Of a DNA stretch of 64,000 nucleotides, positions 30,326 to 37,265 are shown piece by piece. This stretch comes from an uncultured Oscillospiraceae bacterium. GTDB lineage: Bacteria > Bacillota > Clostridia > Oscillospirales > Oscillospiraceae. The DNA lies in assembly GCA_910578505.1 (NCBI GenBank), contig CAJTPV010000003.1, positions 36,119 through 100,118 of the forward strand, written 5' to 3'. The translations under genes and the position numbers were made by a program. The notes beneath the pieces are model-generated. The model was given only the letters and a program-made list of their open reading frames with translations. It made no database searches and was not told the origin of the DNA. Position 1 is the first letter of the stretch. Every line of letters begins with the position of its first letter.

Positions 30326-30672
30326 ATTTTCTGTTACCATTTGTAACTATCCCTGTAATCACATTTGATAGAAAATTCTATGAATAACGAAAAAAATACT
30401 AGATTTTTGTTTTTATGTTAACCAATTCCGGAAAAAAATTATTCAAAACCCTTGACAAGACGGACTTTATCGGGTATACTACACGAAGTTTTCAAAAAGG
30501 TTACAAAGGTTACAAATTGGTTGCATACACTGTTACAGAAAGAAAATCTATTCTCTTCTTTCTATCAGGCGGCCCGGCGGTATGGAGGTTTTTCCCTGCC
30601 CGTCCCCCCGGTGCATTGCATCGTCATTCCCCATTTGTGGCCCCTTTGCAAAACTATGGAGGTTCAAGTATC
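30326..30672 (+). promoter_or_regulatory. promoter and long leader of the G5/3D gene
   Basis: -35 TTGACA (30452-30457), 17-bp spacer, -10 TATACT (30475-30480); the leader is about 185 nt. Upstream are TGTAAC (30342-30347) and TGTAAT (30354-30359) as direct half-sites, with a GTTAC...GTAAC palindrome at 30333-30347. Just after the start, two GGTTACAAA copies stand in tandem (30499-30516). TATGGAGGTT occurs twice (30591-30600 and 30655-30664), the second being the ribosome site. I do not recognise a known riboswitch here. Confidence 0.6.
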
Positions 30673-31698
30673 ATGTTTGAAAGAAGCAGAAAAGCCGCTT
30701 CGAATATGAAACGGCTGATCGCTGTCGCAGCAGTACCGGCTCTCTCCGTCCTCGCTCTGTCCCTGACCCCGCATCCCCGCGATGTGGACGCCTACGCCCT
30801 GTATGTCGTCAACAACGACTCCTACGTCCATGTGGACGAGTTGGACGGCGAGGTGTTCCTCACTGACGGCTCCGCTGAGCTGGTTTCCCGCCGTTCCGGC
30901 AGCGACCTGATGCTCACCGCCGGACAGCCTGTCACCGTCACCTATCAGGGCGAGCCCCTCACCTCTGTCACCCGAAGCGAGACAGTGTCCCAGCTCTTGG
31001 AGCGCCTGGAGATCCAGCCCAGCCCCCTGGAGATGGTGTCCGTGTCCTTCCTGGACGAGGCGCTGGAAATCAGTGTAAACTCTGAATTCGTCTTTTATGA
31101 GCATATTACCGATACGCTGGCTCACGAGACTGTGTACCAGTACAACAGCAACAAGCCTGCCTGGGAGGAGAGCGTCATCCAGGAGGGCAGCGACGGGGCG
31201 TACACGGAGGTGTACGAGGTGGTCTATCAGGATGGCGAGGAGACCGCCCGTCAGCTCATCGACGCGGTCACTAAGGCGCCGGTGCCCACCATCATTGAAA
31301 AGGGCACCATGGAGAACTTCGCCAACAACGGCGACGCTGTGGCGGCCATCAACAAATCCACCGACGGTTCCGGTACCATCACGCTGGACAACGGCGAGAC
31401 GCTGACCTTCAGCTCCGCCCGGACCATGCGGGGCACCGCCTATACCACCGGCGGCAGCGTGGGCACCAGGACCGCCAGCGGCACCACGGTACATGTGGGC
31501 GTGGTTGCGGTGGACAAGAGCGTCATTCCCCTGGGGACGAAGGTCTATGTGGTCAGCAACGACGGCCAGTACGACTACGGCTTTGCCGTGGCGGAGGACA
31601 CCGGCGTGCGGGGCAACTCCATCGACCTGTATATGGATACCAACAGCGAGTGTATCCAGTTTGGTGTGCGGGAGTGCACCGTGTATATCCTGGACTGA
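30673..31698 (+). CDS. G5 and 3D domain cell-wall protein (YabE/YocH-like)
   Basis: 341 residues from ATG 30673 (GGAGG at 30658-30662). A basic N-terminus and hydrophobic segment (LIAVAAVPALSVLALSL, residues ~17-33) serve as signal or anchor. A DUF348-type domain (VTVTYQGEPLTSVTRSETVS) follows, then a G5 domain near 160-215 (YEVVYQDGEETARQLIDAVT). The C-terminal 3D/RlpA-like barrel starts at RTMRGTAYTTGGSVGTRTAS and ends VGVVAVDKSVIPLGTKVYV...AEDTGVRGNSIDLYM, with the Asp residues of the three-D motif. Such proteins act on or bind peptidoglycan outside the cell, often as lytic or resuscitation factors. Confidence 0.92.
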   Translation: MFERSRKAASNMKRLIAVAAVPALSVLALSLTPHPRDVDAYALYVVNNDSYVHVDELDGEVFLTDGSAELVSRRSGSDLMLTAGQPVTVTYQGEPLTSVTRSETVSQLLERLEIQPSPLEMVSVSFLDEALEISVNSEFVFYEHITDTLAHETVYQYNSNKPAWEESVIQEGSDGAYTEVYEVVYQDGEETARQLIDAVTKAPVPTIIEKGTMENFANNGDAVAAINKSTDGSGTITLDNGETLTFSSARTMRGTAYTTGGSVGTRTASGTTVHVGVVAVDKSVIPLGTKVYVVSNDGQYDYGFAVAEDTGVRGNSIDLYMDTNSECIQFGVRECTVYILD

Positions 31699-31729
31699 GA
31701 AAACAATGAAAATAGCTGCGACATGATCC

Positions 31730-31758
31730 GGAGGGGGCTGCATATTGCAGCCCCCTCC
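31730..31758. terminator. hairpin between the G5/3D and TSUP genes
   Basis: Perfect 12-bp stem GGAGGGGGCTGC (31730-31741) / GCAGCCCCCTCC (31747-31758), loop ATATT. The genes are convergent; T-runs are weak. Confidence 0.6.
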
Positions 31759-31815
31759 GCGTTATCATTCCTCTGTTAAACCTTGCAAAAGATTGGATAC
31801 AGCCACGAAAAAGAA

Positions 31816-32580
31816 TCAATCTATCAATTCCGCCAGCATCTTGAGGAACATCAACCCCAGGACCACAAAGATCATGCCCTTGATCTTCTTGCCCCCTCCC
31901 CGGATGGCATACTGCGCGCCGCAGTAATTGCCCAGCATGCTGCACACCGCCGCCGGGATCACCAGATTCCACATGACCATCCCATGGAGGGCGAAGGTGA
32001 CAGCGGAGGCCGCGTTGGAGGCCAGATTCGCCACCTTGCCGCAGCCGGAGGCAGTGACCATATCCAGTCCCAGCACTGCGGTAAAGGCCATAATCAGGAA
32101 GGTCCCCGTCCCCGGCCCGATCAGCCCGTCGTAGATGCCGATGCCCAGTCCGATGAGCAGGCTCAGCAGCGCCTCATGGGTGGGGCTGAAGGACTTCTCT
32201 TTCTCCTGACCGAAATCCTTTTTGACCACCAGAAACACGGCGATAAGCGGCAGCGCTACCAACACCAGTCCCCGCAGCAGCTCGTCAGATAGCCGCGCCG
32301 CAAAGCTGGCCCCAATGGCCGCGCCGACAATAGCGCCCGCGCCGGAGCACAGGGCGATCATAAGCCTGATCTTCCCGCTGCGGAAAAAGCGGACAGCCGC
32401 TATGGCCGCGCCGGAGCCGGCCACCACCTTGTTCGTCCCCACAGTGAGATGTACCGGCACCCCGGCCATCATATACGCCGGGATGGTGATCAGTCCGCCG
32501 CCGCCGGCAATGCTATCCACAAAGCCGCCCAAAAAAATCAGCGGGCAGACCATCAAGCATGTTTTCAGCAATTCATTCAT
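31816..32580 (-). CDS. TSUP (TauE/SafE) family permease
   Basis: 254 residues, about eight hydrophobic segments. The two characteristic TSUP repeats are seen: GGFVDSIAGGGGLITIPAYM with VGTNKVVAGSGAAIA near the N-terminus, and GIYDGLIGPGTGTFLIMAF with GKVANLASNAASAV in the middle. Members export sulfite, sulfonates or related C2 anions, or take up sulfur compounds; nothing nearby indicates which. ATG 32580 is divergent from rsmA. Family certain, substrate unknown. Confidence 0.93.
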   Translation of the reverse strand: MNELLKTCLMVCPLIFLGGFVDSIAGGGGLITIPAYMMAGVPVHLTVGTNKVVAGSGAAIAAVRFFRSGKIRLMIALCSGAGAIVGAAIGASFAARLSDELLRGLVLVALPLIAVFLVVKKDFGQEKEKSFSPTHEALLSLLIGLGIGIYDGLIGPGTGTFLIMAFTAVLGLDMVTASGCGKVANLASNAASAVTFALHGMVMWNLVIPAAVCSMLGNYCGAQYAIRGGGKKIKGMIFVVLGLMFLKMLAELID

Positions 32581-32695
32581 GTCCTCGTCTCCCTGTTTCG
32601 CATTCCAGGCGATTATACCACCGGAAGCAAAAAAAAGCTAGCCATTTCTCCAAAATATGCTATACTATTGAAAAAGGTGTAAGGAGACAAACGCG

Positions 32696-33571
32696 ATGAA
32701 CCTCTGCGATATCCACGAAGTCAAGGCGCTGCTGGCCCGCCACGGCTTCCACTTTTCCAAAGCCATGGGGCAGAACTTCCTGACGGCGGACTGGGTCCCC
32801 CGGGAAATCGCCGCCGCCTGCGGCGCGGACGCTTCCCACGGCGTCCTGGAGGTGGGGCCCGGTGTGGGCTGCCTCACCCGCGAGCTGTGCCGGGAAGCCG
32901 CCGCCGTGGCCGCGGTGGAGCTGGACCGCTCCCTGCTGCCGGTGCTGGCGGAGACCATGGCGGGCGCAGGCAACTTCCGGCTCATCCACGCCGACATCCT
33001 CAAGCTGGACATCCCCGCCGTATTGGAAGAGTTTTTTCCCGGCCTCACGCCGCTGGTGTGCGCCAACCTCCCCTACAACATCACTACCCCCGCCCTGCGG
33101 GTCCTGGTGGACACAGGCCGCTTTGAGGCCATTACCGTTATGGTGCAGAAGGAGGTGGCCCAGCGCATTGCCGCCCCTGCCGGCAGCGGGGACTACGGCG
33201 CGTTTTCCGTCTACATGCAGTACCATACGGAGCCGGAAATTCTCTTCGACGTTCCGCCGGACTGCTTCCTGCCCCGCCCAAAGGTGACCTCCGCCGTGGT
33301 GCGCTGCAAAAGACGCACTGTGCCTCCGGTTACACCAGACTGCGGGAAGGACTTCTTTTTCCAGACTGTGCGGGCCGCTTTCGCCCTGCGGCGTAAGACC
33401 CTGCGCAACAGCCTGTCCTCCGTTTTCGGCGGGGAGCTGGACCGGGAGCGGATCGCCGCCGTTATCGAGGCATGCGGTTTTCCGCCCAGCGTCCGGGGCG
33501 AGGCGCTGGGGATGGAGGAATTCGCTGTGTTGGCGGACAGGCTTTATGGGGCAATGACAGGGGAGCGCTGA
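32696..33571 (+). CDS. rsmA: 16S rRNA dimethyladenosine transferase
   Basis: 291 residues. Uses S-adenosylmethionine to dimethylate two adjacent adenosines in helix 45 of 16S rRNA. Motifs in order: FSKAMGQNFLTADW (motif X), VLEVGPGVGCLTRELC (motif I), VELDR (motif II), NFRLIHADIL (motif III) and the catalytic CANLPYNITTPAL (motif IV, NLPY). The C-terminal helical domain is complete. AAGGAG precedes ATG 32696. It is the expected RsmA/KsgA length. Followed 16 bases later by the promoter of a tiny gene. Confidence 0.98.
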   Translation: MNLCDIHEVKALLARHGFHFSKAMGQNFLTADWVPREIAAACGADASHGVLEVGPGVGCLTRELCREAAAVAAVELDRSLLPVLAETMAGAGNFRLIHADILKLDIPAVLEEFFPGLTPLVCANLPYNITTPALRVLVDTGRFEAITVMVQKEVAQRIAAPAGSGDYGAFSVYMQYHTEPEILFDVPPDCFLPRPKVTSAVVRCKRRTVPPVTPDCGKDFFFQTVRAAFALRRKTLRNSLSSVFGGELDRERIAAVIEACGFPPSVRGEALGMEEFAVLADRLYGAMTGER

Positions 33572-33587
33572 AATTCCAGAAAACATC

Positions 33588-33617
33588 TTGACAGCTGAGA
33601 AAGATACAAAGTATAAT
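33588..33617 (+). promoter_or_regulatory. consensus promoter of the 48-residue gene
   Basis: -35 TTGACA (33588-33593), 18-bp spacer, -10 TATAAT (33612-33617): perfect hexamers, so the small gene is probably strongly expressed. Confidence 0.8.
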
Positions 33618-33648
33618 AAACTCATCTGGTAGAAAGGAGGCTGCTGCT

Positions 33649-33795
33649 ATGCCGTCCGAAAAAGAAATTGTCATCATCCAGAAGGCCACGATTTATGATA
33701 TCATAAACATTATTGAGGAAAAACCGGAGAAAACGTATACCACTGAGGAATTAAAAAGGATTCTGAAAGCGTATATTGCGGGTGCAGAACAATAA
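33649..33795 (+). CDS. 48-residue orphan protein
   Basis: ATG 33649 follows AAAGGAGG at ideal spacing. The protein runs MPSEKEIVIIQKATIYDIIN, then IIEEKPEKTYTTEELKRILK and ends AYIAGAEQ. It is soluble, with predicted helix-turn-helix content (TYTTEELKRILKAYI resembles a short C-terminal helix pair) and no Cys or membrane segment. It has its own perfect promoter and is closed by a 13-bp terminator 10 bases after the stop, an arrangement like regulators or antitoxins, but no partner is adjacent. I do not recognise the family. Confidence 0.8.
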   Translation: MPSEKEIVIIQKATIYDIINIIEEKPEKTYTTEELKRILKAYIAGAEQ

Positions 33796-33804
33796 GCACC
33801 TATG

Positions 33805-33838
33805 AAAATCACCGCCCATGTTTCAGGGCGGTGATTTT
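33805..33838. terminator. bidirectional terminator
   Basis: AAAATCACCGCCC (33805-33817) pairs perfectly with GGGCGGTGATTTT (33826-33838); T-runs on both sides. It serves the 48-residue gene and the convergent aldolase gene, whose stop codon begins at 33839-33841. Confidence 0.85.
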
Positions 33839-34885
33839 TCATACAACGTTTTCTTTCAAAACAACAAGCAGCTTTTCTGTGTCCTCCTCTGTCGTGGCCC
33901 AACTGGCGGCGAGGCGGATGACCGTATGCGTAGCATCATATTTTTCCCAAAAGCTGAACTCTACTGATTCTGCCAACCGCTTCATCTGCGCGTTTTCCAA
34001 AATGACAAACACCTGATTGGCGGGCGTATCCCAACACAATTGATACCCATACTCCCGCAGCGTTGCCCGGATCCGGCCGGCCGCCGCAATAGCCGCCTTT
34101 CCAACCTTCAGGTACAGCCCATCCGTAAACAACACGTCAAACTGCAGTCCCAGCAGCCAGCCCTTGGCCAGTAATGCGCCGTGCTGCTTCATGATGGTGA
34201 AAAAGTGCGGTATAAAGCCCCTCTTCGGAATCACCACCGCCTCCCCGAACAGCGCGCCGCACTTGGTCCCGCCGATATAGAATACGTCGCACAGCTCAGC
34301 CAGCTCCTGCAGCGACACGTCGTTAGACGGACAGGCCAGCGCGTAGGCCAGACGCGCGCCGTCCAGATACAGCGGCAGGCCGTATTCCCGGCAGACCGCG
34401 CTGATCTCCCGCAGCTCACGGAGGGAATAAAGCGTGCCGGATTCCGTCGGCTGGGAGACGTACACCATGCCCGGCCTGACCAGATGGTCGCGGGCCTCGT
34501 CCGTCTCAAACCTCACGAGCAGCTCCCGCAGGTCCGCCGCCGTAATCTTCCCCTCGTGCTCCGGCAGTGTAAGGACCTTGTGCCCGCCCAATTCGATGGC
34601 CCCGGCCTCGTGGGTGCTGATATGCCCGCTGACAGCGGCAACAACGCCCTCATAGGACCGCAGCAGCGCACTGATCACTGTGGCGTTGGTCTGGGTGCCG
34701 CCCACCAGGAAAAACACGTCCGCCTCCGGACAGCCGCAGGCGCTGCGGATTTTCTCCCGCGCCTGCTCCGACAGGGGGTCTGTTCCGTAGCCCTGCATTT
34801 TCTCATAGTTGATCTCCCGCAGGCGGGACAAAATCGCCTCGTGAGCGCCCTCCATATAGTCGGACGCAAAGGACAATCTGCTCAT
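33839..34885 (-). CDS. low-specificity L-threonine aldolase-type PLP enzyme
   Basis: 348 residues from ATG 34885, chosen for GGAGGGG upstream; the frame is open further 5' through the yigZ gene but that part is antisense-like noise. Motifs: FASDYMEGAHEAIL, VFFLVGGTQTNATVI, HISTHEAGAIELGGHKV, YVSQPTESGTLYSL, LPLYLDGARLAYAL and the PLP lysine in DVFYIGGTKCGALFGE. The expected reaction is retro-aldol cleavage of threonine/allo-threonine to glycine and acetaldehyde. It is last in the fic-GNAT-yigZ-aldolase run. Confidence 0.92.
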   Translation of the reverse strand: MSRLSFASDYMEGAHEAILSRLREINYEKMQGYGTDPLSEQAREKIRSACGCPEADVFFLVGGTQTNATVISALLRSYEGVVAAVSGHISTHEAGAIELGGHKVLTLPEHEGKITAADLRELLVRFETDEARDHLVRPGMVYVSQPTESGTLYSLRELREISAVCREYGLPLYLDGARLAYALACPSNDVSLQELAELCDVFYIGGTKCGALFGEAVVIPKRGFIPHFFTIMKQHGALLAKGWLLGLQFDVLFTDGLYLKVGKAAIAAAGRIRATLREYGYQLCWDTPANQVFVILENAQMKRLAESVEFSFWEKYDATHTVIRLAASWATTEEDTEKLLVVLKENVV

Positions 34886-34902
34886 ACTTGTCTTCTCCCC
34901 TC

Positions 34903-35535
34903 CTATCGTTCTCTGGGTCCTGGCTGGAACTGCTCCTCCATGACCAGCGGCTCCAGTTTTCCGGCGGACAGCTCCGTCACCTTCTCCCGGAACCCGTCCA
35001 CGTCCTCCGCCGGCAGCTGCACCGTCAGCAGCACGTCCGCGCCGAAATCCGTATCCGCCACCGTGCCGCCGCACTGCTCCACCAGCAGCCGCATCCGCTC
35101 GTACAGGGAGTAGGTGCAGGGCACCGCCAGCGACGCCCACAGCCGCATCCGGCTCACGCCGCCGGCGTCCAGGGCCAGCTTGGCCGTGCCGCCGTAGGCC
35201 CGGGTCAGTCCCCCCGCCCCCAGCAGGATGCCGCCGAAGTACCGCGTCACCACACAGCAGACGTTGGTCACCTCTTCCCGCTGGAAGACGTTCAGCATCG
35301 GCTGTCCGGCAGTCCCCTGGGGCTCGCCGTCGTCGCTGTAGCGCAGTACGCCGCCCTCCCGGATGACATAGCACCAGCAGTTGTGCCGGGCGTCGTAGTG
35401 CCGCCTGCGGGTCTCCTCGATCCGGGCGCGGGCCTCCTCCTCGCTCTCCACCCGCCACATATGGCCGATGAAGCGGGAGCGCTTTTCCACATATTCCGCC
35501 TCGCCCTCCCCGGCGGGGACCAAGTAGCTATCCAC
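34903..35535 (-). CDS. YigZ/IMPACT-family protein
   Basis: 210 residues starting at GTG 35535 (GGGAGG nine bases upstream), overlapping the acetyltransferase stop by 8 bases. The N-terminal UPF0029 domain has VEKRSRFIGHMWRV, the ARHNCWCYVI strand, SDDGEPQGTAGQPML and VTRYFGGILLGAGGLTRAYG, the family signature. The C-terminal ~60 residues form the DUF1949 ferredoxin-like domain. IMPACT/YigZ proteins are linked to translation control; the bacterial role is unclear. The initiator is GTG, since no in-frame ATG lies nearby. Confidence 0.92.
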   Translation of the reverse strand: MDSYLVPAGEGEAEYVEKRSRFIGHMWRVESEEEARARIEETRRRHYDARHNCWCYVIREGGVLRYSDDGEPQGTAGQPMLNVFQREEVTNVCCVVTRYFGGILLGAGGLTRAYGGTAKLALDAGGVSRMRLWASLAVPCTYSLYERMRLLVEQCGGTVADTDFGADVLLTVQLPAEDVDGFREKVTELSAGKLEPLVMEEQFQPGPRER

Positions 35536-36043
35536 CTTGTCTCGCCTCCCAATCCTGCCGCAGCAGGACACAAAAATCCGTTTTCTTTGACTGATGCAGC
35601 ATCTCCTGAAACACAAGCGAAAAGCCACATTTCTCCCGCACCCGGCGGCACTGCGCATTCTCCGTGTAGTGGACGCACCACACCGCCGCCATCTCCAGCT
35701 GCTCAAACCCGCGCCGCAGCAGCGCCTGAACCACCTCCGGCATGATGCCGCGCCCCCAGTAGGCCGGATGCAGGGCAAAGCCCAGCTCGTCCGACACAAT
35801 CCCCTTCCGGTTGATAAAGCCGGCGGAACCGATGACATGCCCTGTCTCCCGATAGACAACGGCGTACATCTCCGGAAAGGACAGGCGGGTGCGGATGGCC
35901 TCCCGGCTGTCCGCAAGGGAGCTGTGGGCTTCCCAACCGGCGGCGGCGCCGACGCGGGGGTCCTGGGCATAGGCGAAGACGTCCGCCGCGTCCCCAGCCG
36001 TGAAGGGGCGGAGGATCGTCCGTTCCGTCTCGATTATCATCAT
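35528..36043 (-). CDS. RimJ/RimL-type GNAT acetyltransferase
   Basis: 171 residues. Starts MMIIETERTILRPFTAGDAAD, the classical opening of RimJ/L-like acetyltransferases. HVIGSAGFINRKG forms the central strand; ELGFALHPAYWGRGIMPEVVQALLRRGFEQL is the acetyl-CoA segment with the GRG-type loop; NAQCRRVREKCGFSL is the terminal helix. It probably acetylates a protein N-terminus or a small amine. Its start overlaps the fic stop (ATGA), so it is translated from the fic transcript. Confidence 0.9.
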   Translation of the reverse strand: MMIIETERTILRPFTAGDAADVFAYAQDPRVGAAAGWEAHSSLADSREAIRTRLSFPEMYAVVYRETGHVIGSAGFINRKGIVSDELGFALHPAYWGRGIMPEVVQALLRRGFEQLEMAAVWCVHYTENAQCRRVREKCGFSLVFQEMLHQSKKTDFCVLLRQDWEARQGG

Positions 36044-36666
36044 TCCGCGCCGGTCCGGCTGGCGGCGTCTGCCGTCTTATAGGTATCGTAGCCCTCATAG
36101 CGGTAGCTGGCGTCCACGCCCTTCATATAGACCTCCCGGTCGTCGATCCTGTCCGTCAGGGCCGCCTTTAACAGCGTTTTGAGCTCCAAATCCCGGACCG
36201 GGCTGCGCTCCATCGCCAGCAGATAGTCCTCCCGATTCACCAGGCTCCAGTCAACAACCTGCTGCAGTTCTTTTTTCAGCATGGCGTCCAGCCAGAGCCG
36301 GGCGCTTCTGCCGTTGCCCTCCCGGAACGGGTGCGCCACATTCATCTCCACATATTTCTCTATGATCTCGTCAAATGTGGACTGCGGCATCTGCCCGATC
36401 TGTTCCAGCGCCGCCTGGAGATAGAGGACAGGGGCAAAGCGGAAGTGCCCTTTTGCGATATTCACTGTGCGGACCTGCCCCGCGAATTCGTATATCTCCC
36501 CAAAGAGATGGGCATGGATTTGTGCGAGCCCCCGAAATGTTCCGACCTCAAATCGGTCCAGCAGGCCCTTTTCAAACAGCTCCAGAGCCCTTGCCTTGCT
36601 GAGCCGCTCCTCTTCTCTGGCCAGCTCCGCCGAGGTGGTGATGCCCAATTTGTTCTCCAATACCAT
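36040..36666 (-). CDS. Fic-domain protein (AMP transferase-type)
   Basis: 208 residues from ATG 36666 (GGGAGG upstream; a longer frame is open but unsupported). The Fic core shows the flap region HLFGEIYEFAGQVRTVNIAKG and the active-site loop HPFREGNGRSARLWL (catalytic His, E in place of D, and the GNGR anion hole). No S/TxxxE(G/N) inhibitory helix is evident at the N- or C-terminus, so a separate antitoxin would be needed if it is a toxin. The XRE gene 66 bases upstream is the nearest candidate regulator, and a palindrome sits in the fic promoter. Expected activity: NMP transfer to a protein side chain; target unknown. Confidence 0.92.
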   Translation of the reverse strand: MVLENKLGITTSAELAREEERLSKARALELFEKGLLDRFEVGTFRGLAQIHAHLFGEIYEFAGQVRTVNIAKGHFRFAPVLYLQAALEQIGQMPQSTFDEIIEKYVEMNVAHPFREGNGRSARLWLDAMLKKELQQVVDWSLVNREDYLLAMERSPVRDLELKTLLKAALTDRIDDREVYMKGVDASYRYEGYDTYKTADAASRTGAE

Positions 36667-36697
36667 GCCGTGTATCCTCCCGCTTCCTCTTGCTGGC

Positions 36698-36726
36698 ATT
36701 ATACCGAAACAGCGGCGTTTCGTCAA
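36698..36726 (-). promoter_or_regulatory. fic promoter with palindromic spacer
   Basis: Minus-strand -35 TTGACG (36721-36726), 17-bp spacer, -10 TATAAT (36698-36703). CGAAAC (36705-36710) and GTTTCG (36717-36722) form an inverted repeat filling the spacer, as a repressor site would. Confidence 0.65.
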
Positions 36727-36732
36727 TCATTG

Positions 36733-36939
36733 TCAGCGCTGGTCCGTACGGCCCGCCAGGTAATCCAGCGATACGCCGAAGTGATCGGCAAGGGCGCATA
36801 GCCTATCAAGATTTGGAGTCTGTTCCCCTGCCTCATATCGCTGATATTGGCGTGTAGTTAGACCTATCGCCTGTGCAACCTGTCCTTGACTCTCTTTTTT
36901 TCCCAGACGCAGTGCGCGAATAATTTCATAGAATTCCAT
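36733..36939 (-). CDS. XRE-family regulator, module copy 2
   Basis: 68 residues from ATG 36939 (AGAGGTAA upstream, matching the leader of copy 1). Single Cro/CI HTH: EIIRALRLGKKESQGQVAQA, recognition segment IGLTTRQYQRYEAGEQ, and the tail LDRLCALADHFGVSLDYLAGRTDQR shared with the regulator at 30023. It is divergent from the intact MTDF gene and upstream of fic on the same strand. It likely represses itself and the small gene via the perfect 13-bp inverted repeat at 36956-36995. Confidence 0.9.
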   Translation of the reverse strand: MEFYEIIRALRLGKKESQGQVAQAIGLTTRQYQRYEAGEQTPNLDRLCALADHFGVSLDYLAGRTDQR

Positions 36940-36948
36940 AATTACCTC

Positions 36949-36995
36949 TTGACAAGACAAATTTTTCGTAGTATTATTGTAGCGAAAAATTTGTC
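36949..36995. promoter_or_regulatory. divergent operator and promoter of XRE module copy 2
   Basis: Plus-strand -35 TTGACA (36949-36954), 17-bp spacer, -10 TATTAT (36972-36977). GACAAATTTTTCG (36956-36968) and CGAAAAATTTGTC (36983-36995) form a perfect 13-bp inverted repeat that brackets the -10. Its sequence is unlike the sites of copy 1. Confidence 0.82.
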
Positions 36996-37019
36996 GCAAC
37001 ACACGAAAGGAGTTTTACA

Positions 37020-37265
37020 ATGACAGACTTCATGCGCTGGCTATATGCCCACTACATCAAGCCCGAAATCGAGGACAGCGACGCCACCGGCTACGAGGCG
37101 GCGCTCTCCCTCATGGATACCAACTTGAATTCTGAGCTGCGCGAACAGTATGCGCGTACGCTGGAGTTTTACGCCAGCCGCGCTTTCTGCCTGGGGTTCT
37201 ATACCGGCCAGGGCTTCGCTCAGTCCTCCCAGGCCTCCTTCGGCTCCACCCAGCCCTCAATATAG
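37020..37265 (+). CDS. MTDFMRWLY-type small protein, intact copy 2
   Basis: 81 residues; AAAGGAG precedes ATG 37020. It starts MTDFMRWLYAHYIKPEIEDS and continues with LREQYARTLEFYASRAFCLGFYTGQG. It appears to be an all-helical acidic protein without membrane segments. Codons from about 67 on read antisense through the 3' end of hflX (stop at 37220), so the natural C-terminus may be shorter, or the gene was inserted against hflX. Its paralogue at 29788-29937 is truncated. The function is unknown; the tight divergent pairing with an XRE repressor suggests a phage- or mobile-element-derived module. Confidence 0.8.
   Translation: MTDFMRWLYAHYIKPEIEDSDATGYEAALSLMDTNLNSELREQYARTLEFYASRAFCLGFYTGQGFAQSSQASFGSTQPSI

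Noticed and set aside
33839..35458. Long in-frame extension of the threonine aldolase gene suggesting a fusion
   Set aside because: The extension is the other frame of yigZ (Gly/Ala/Arg-rich noise); a good ribosome site sits at ATG 34885.
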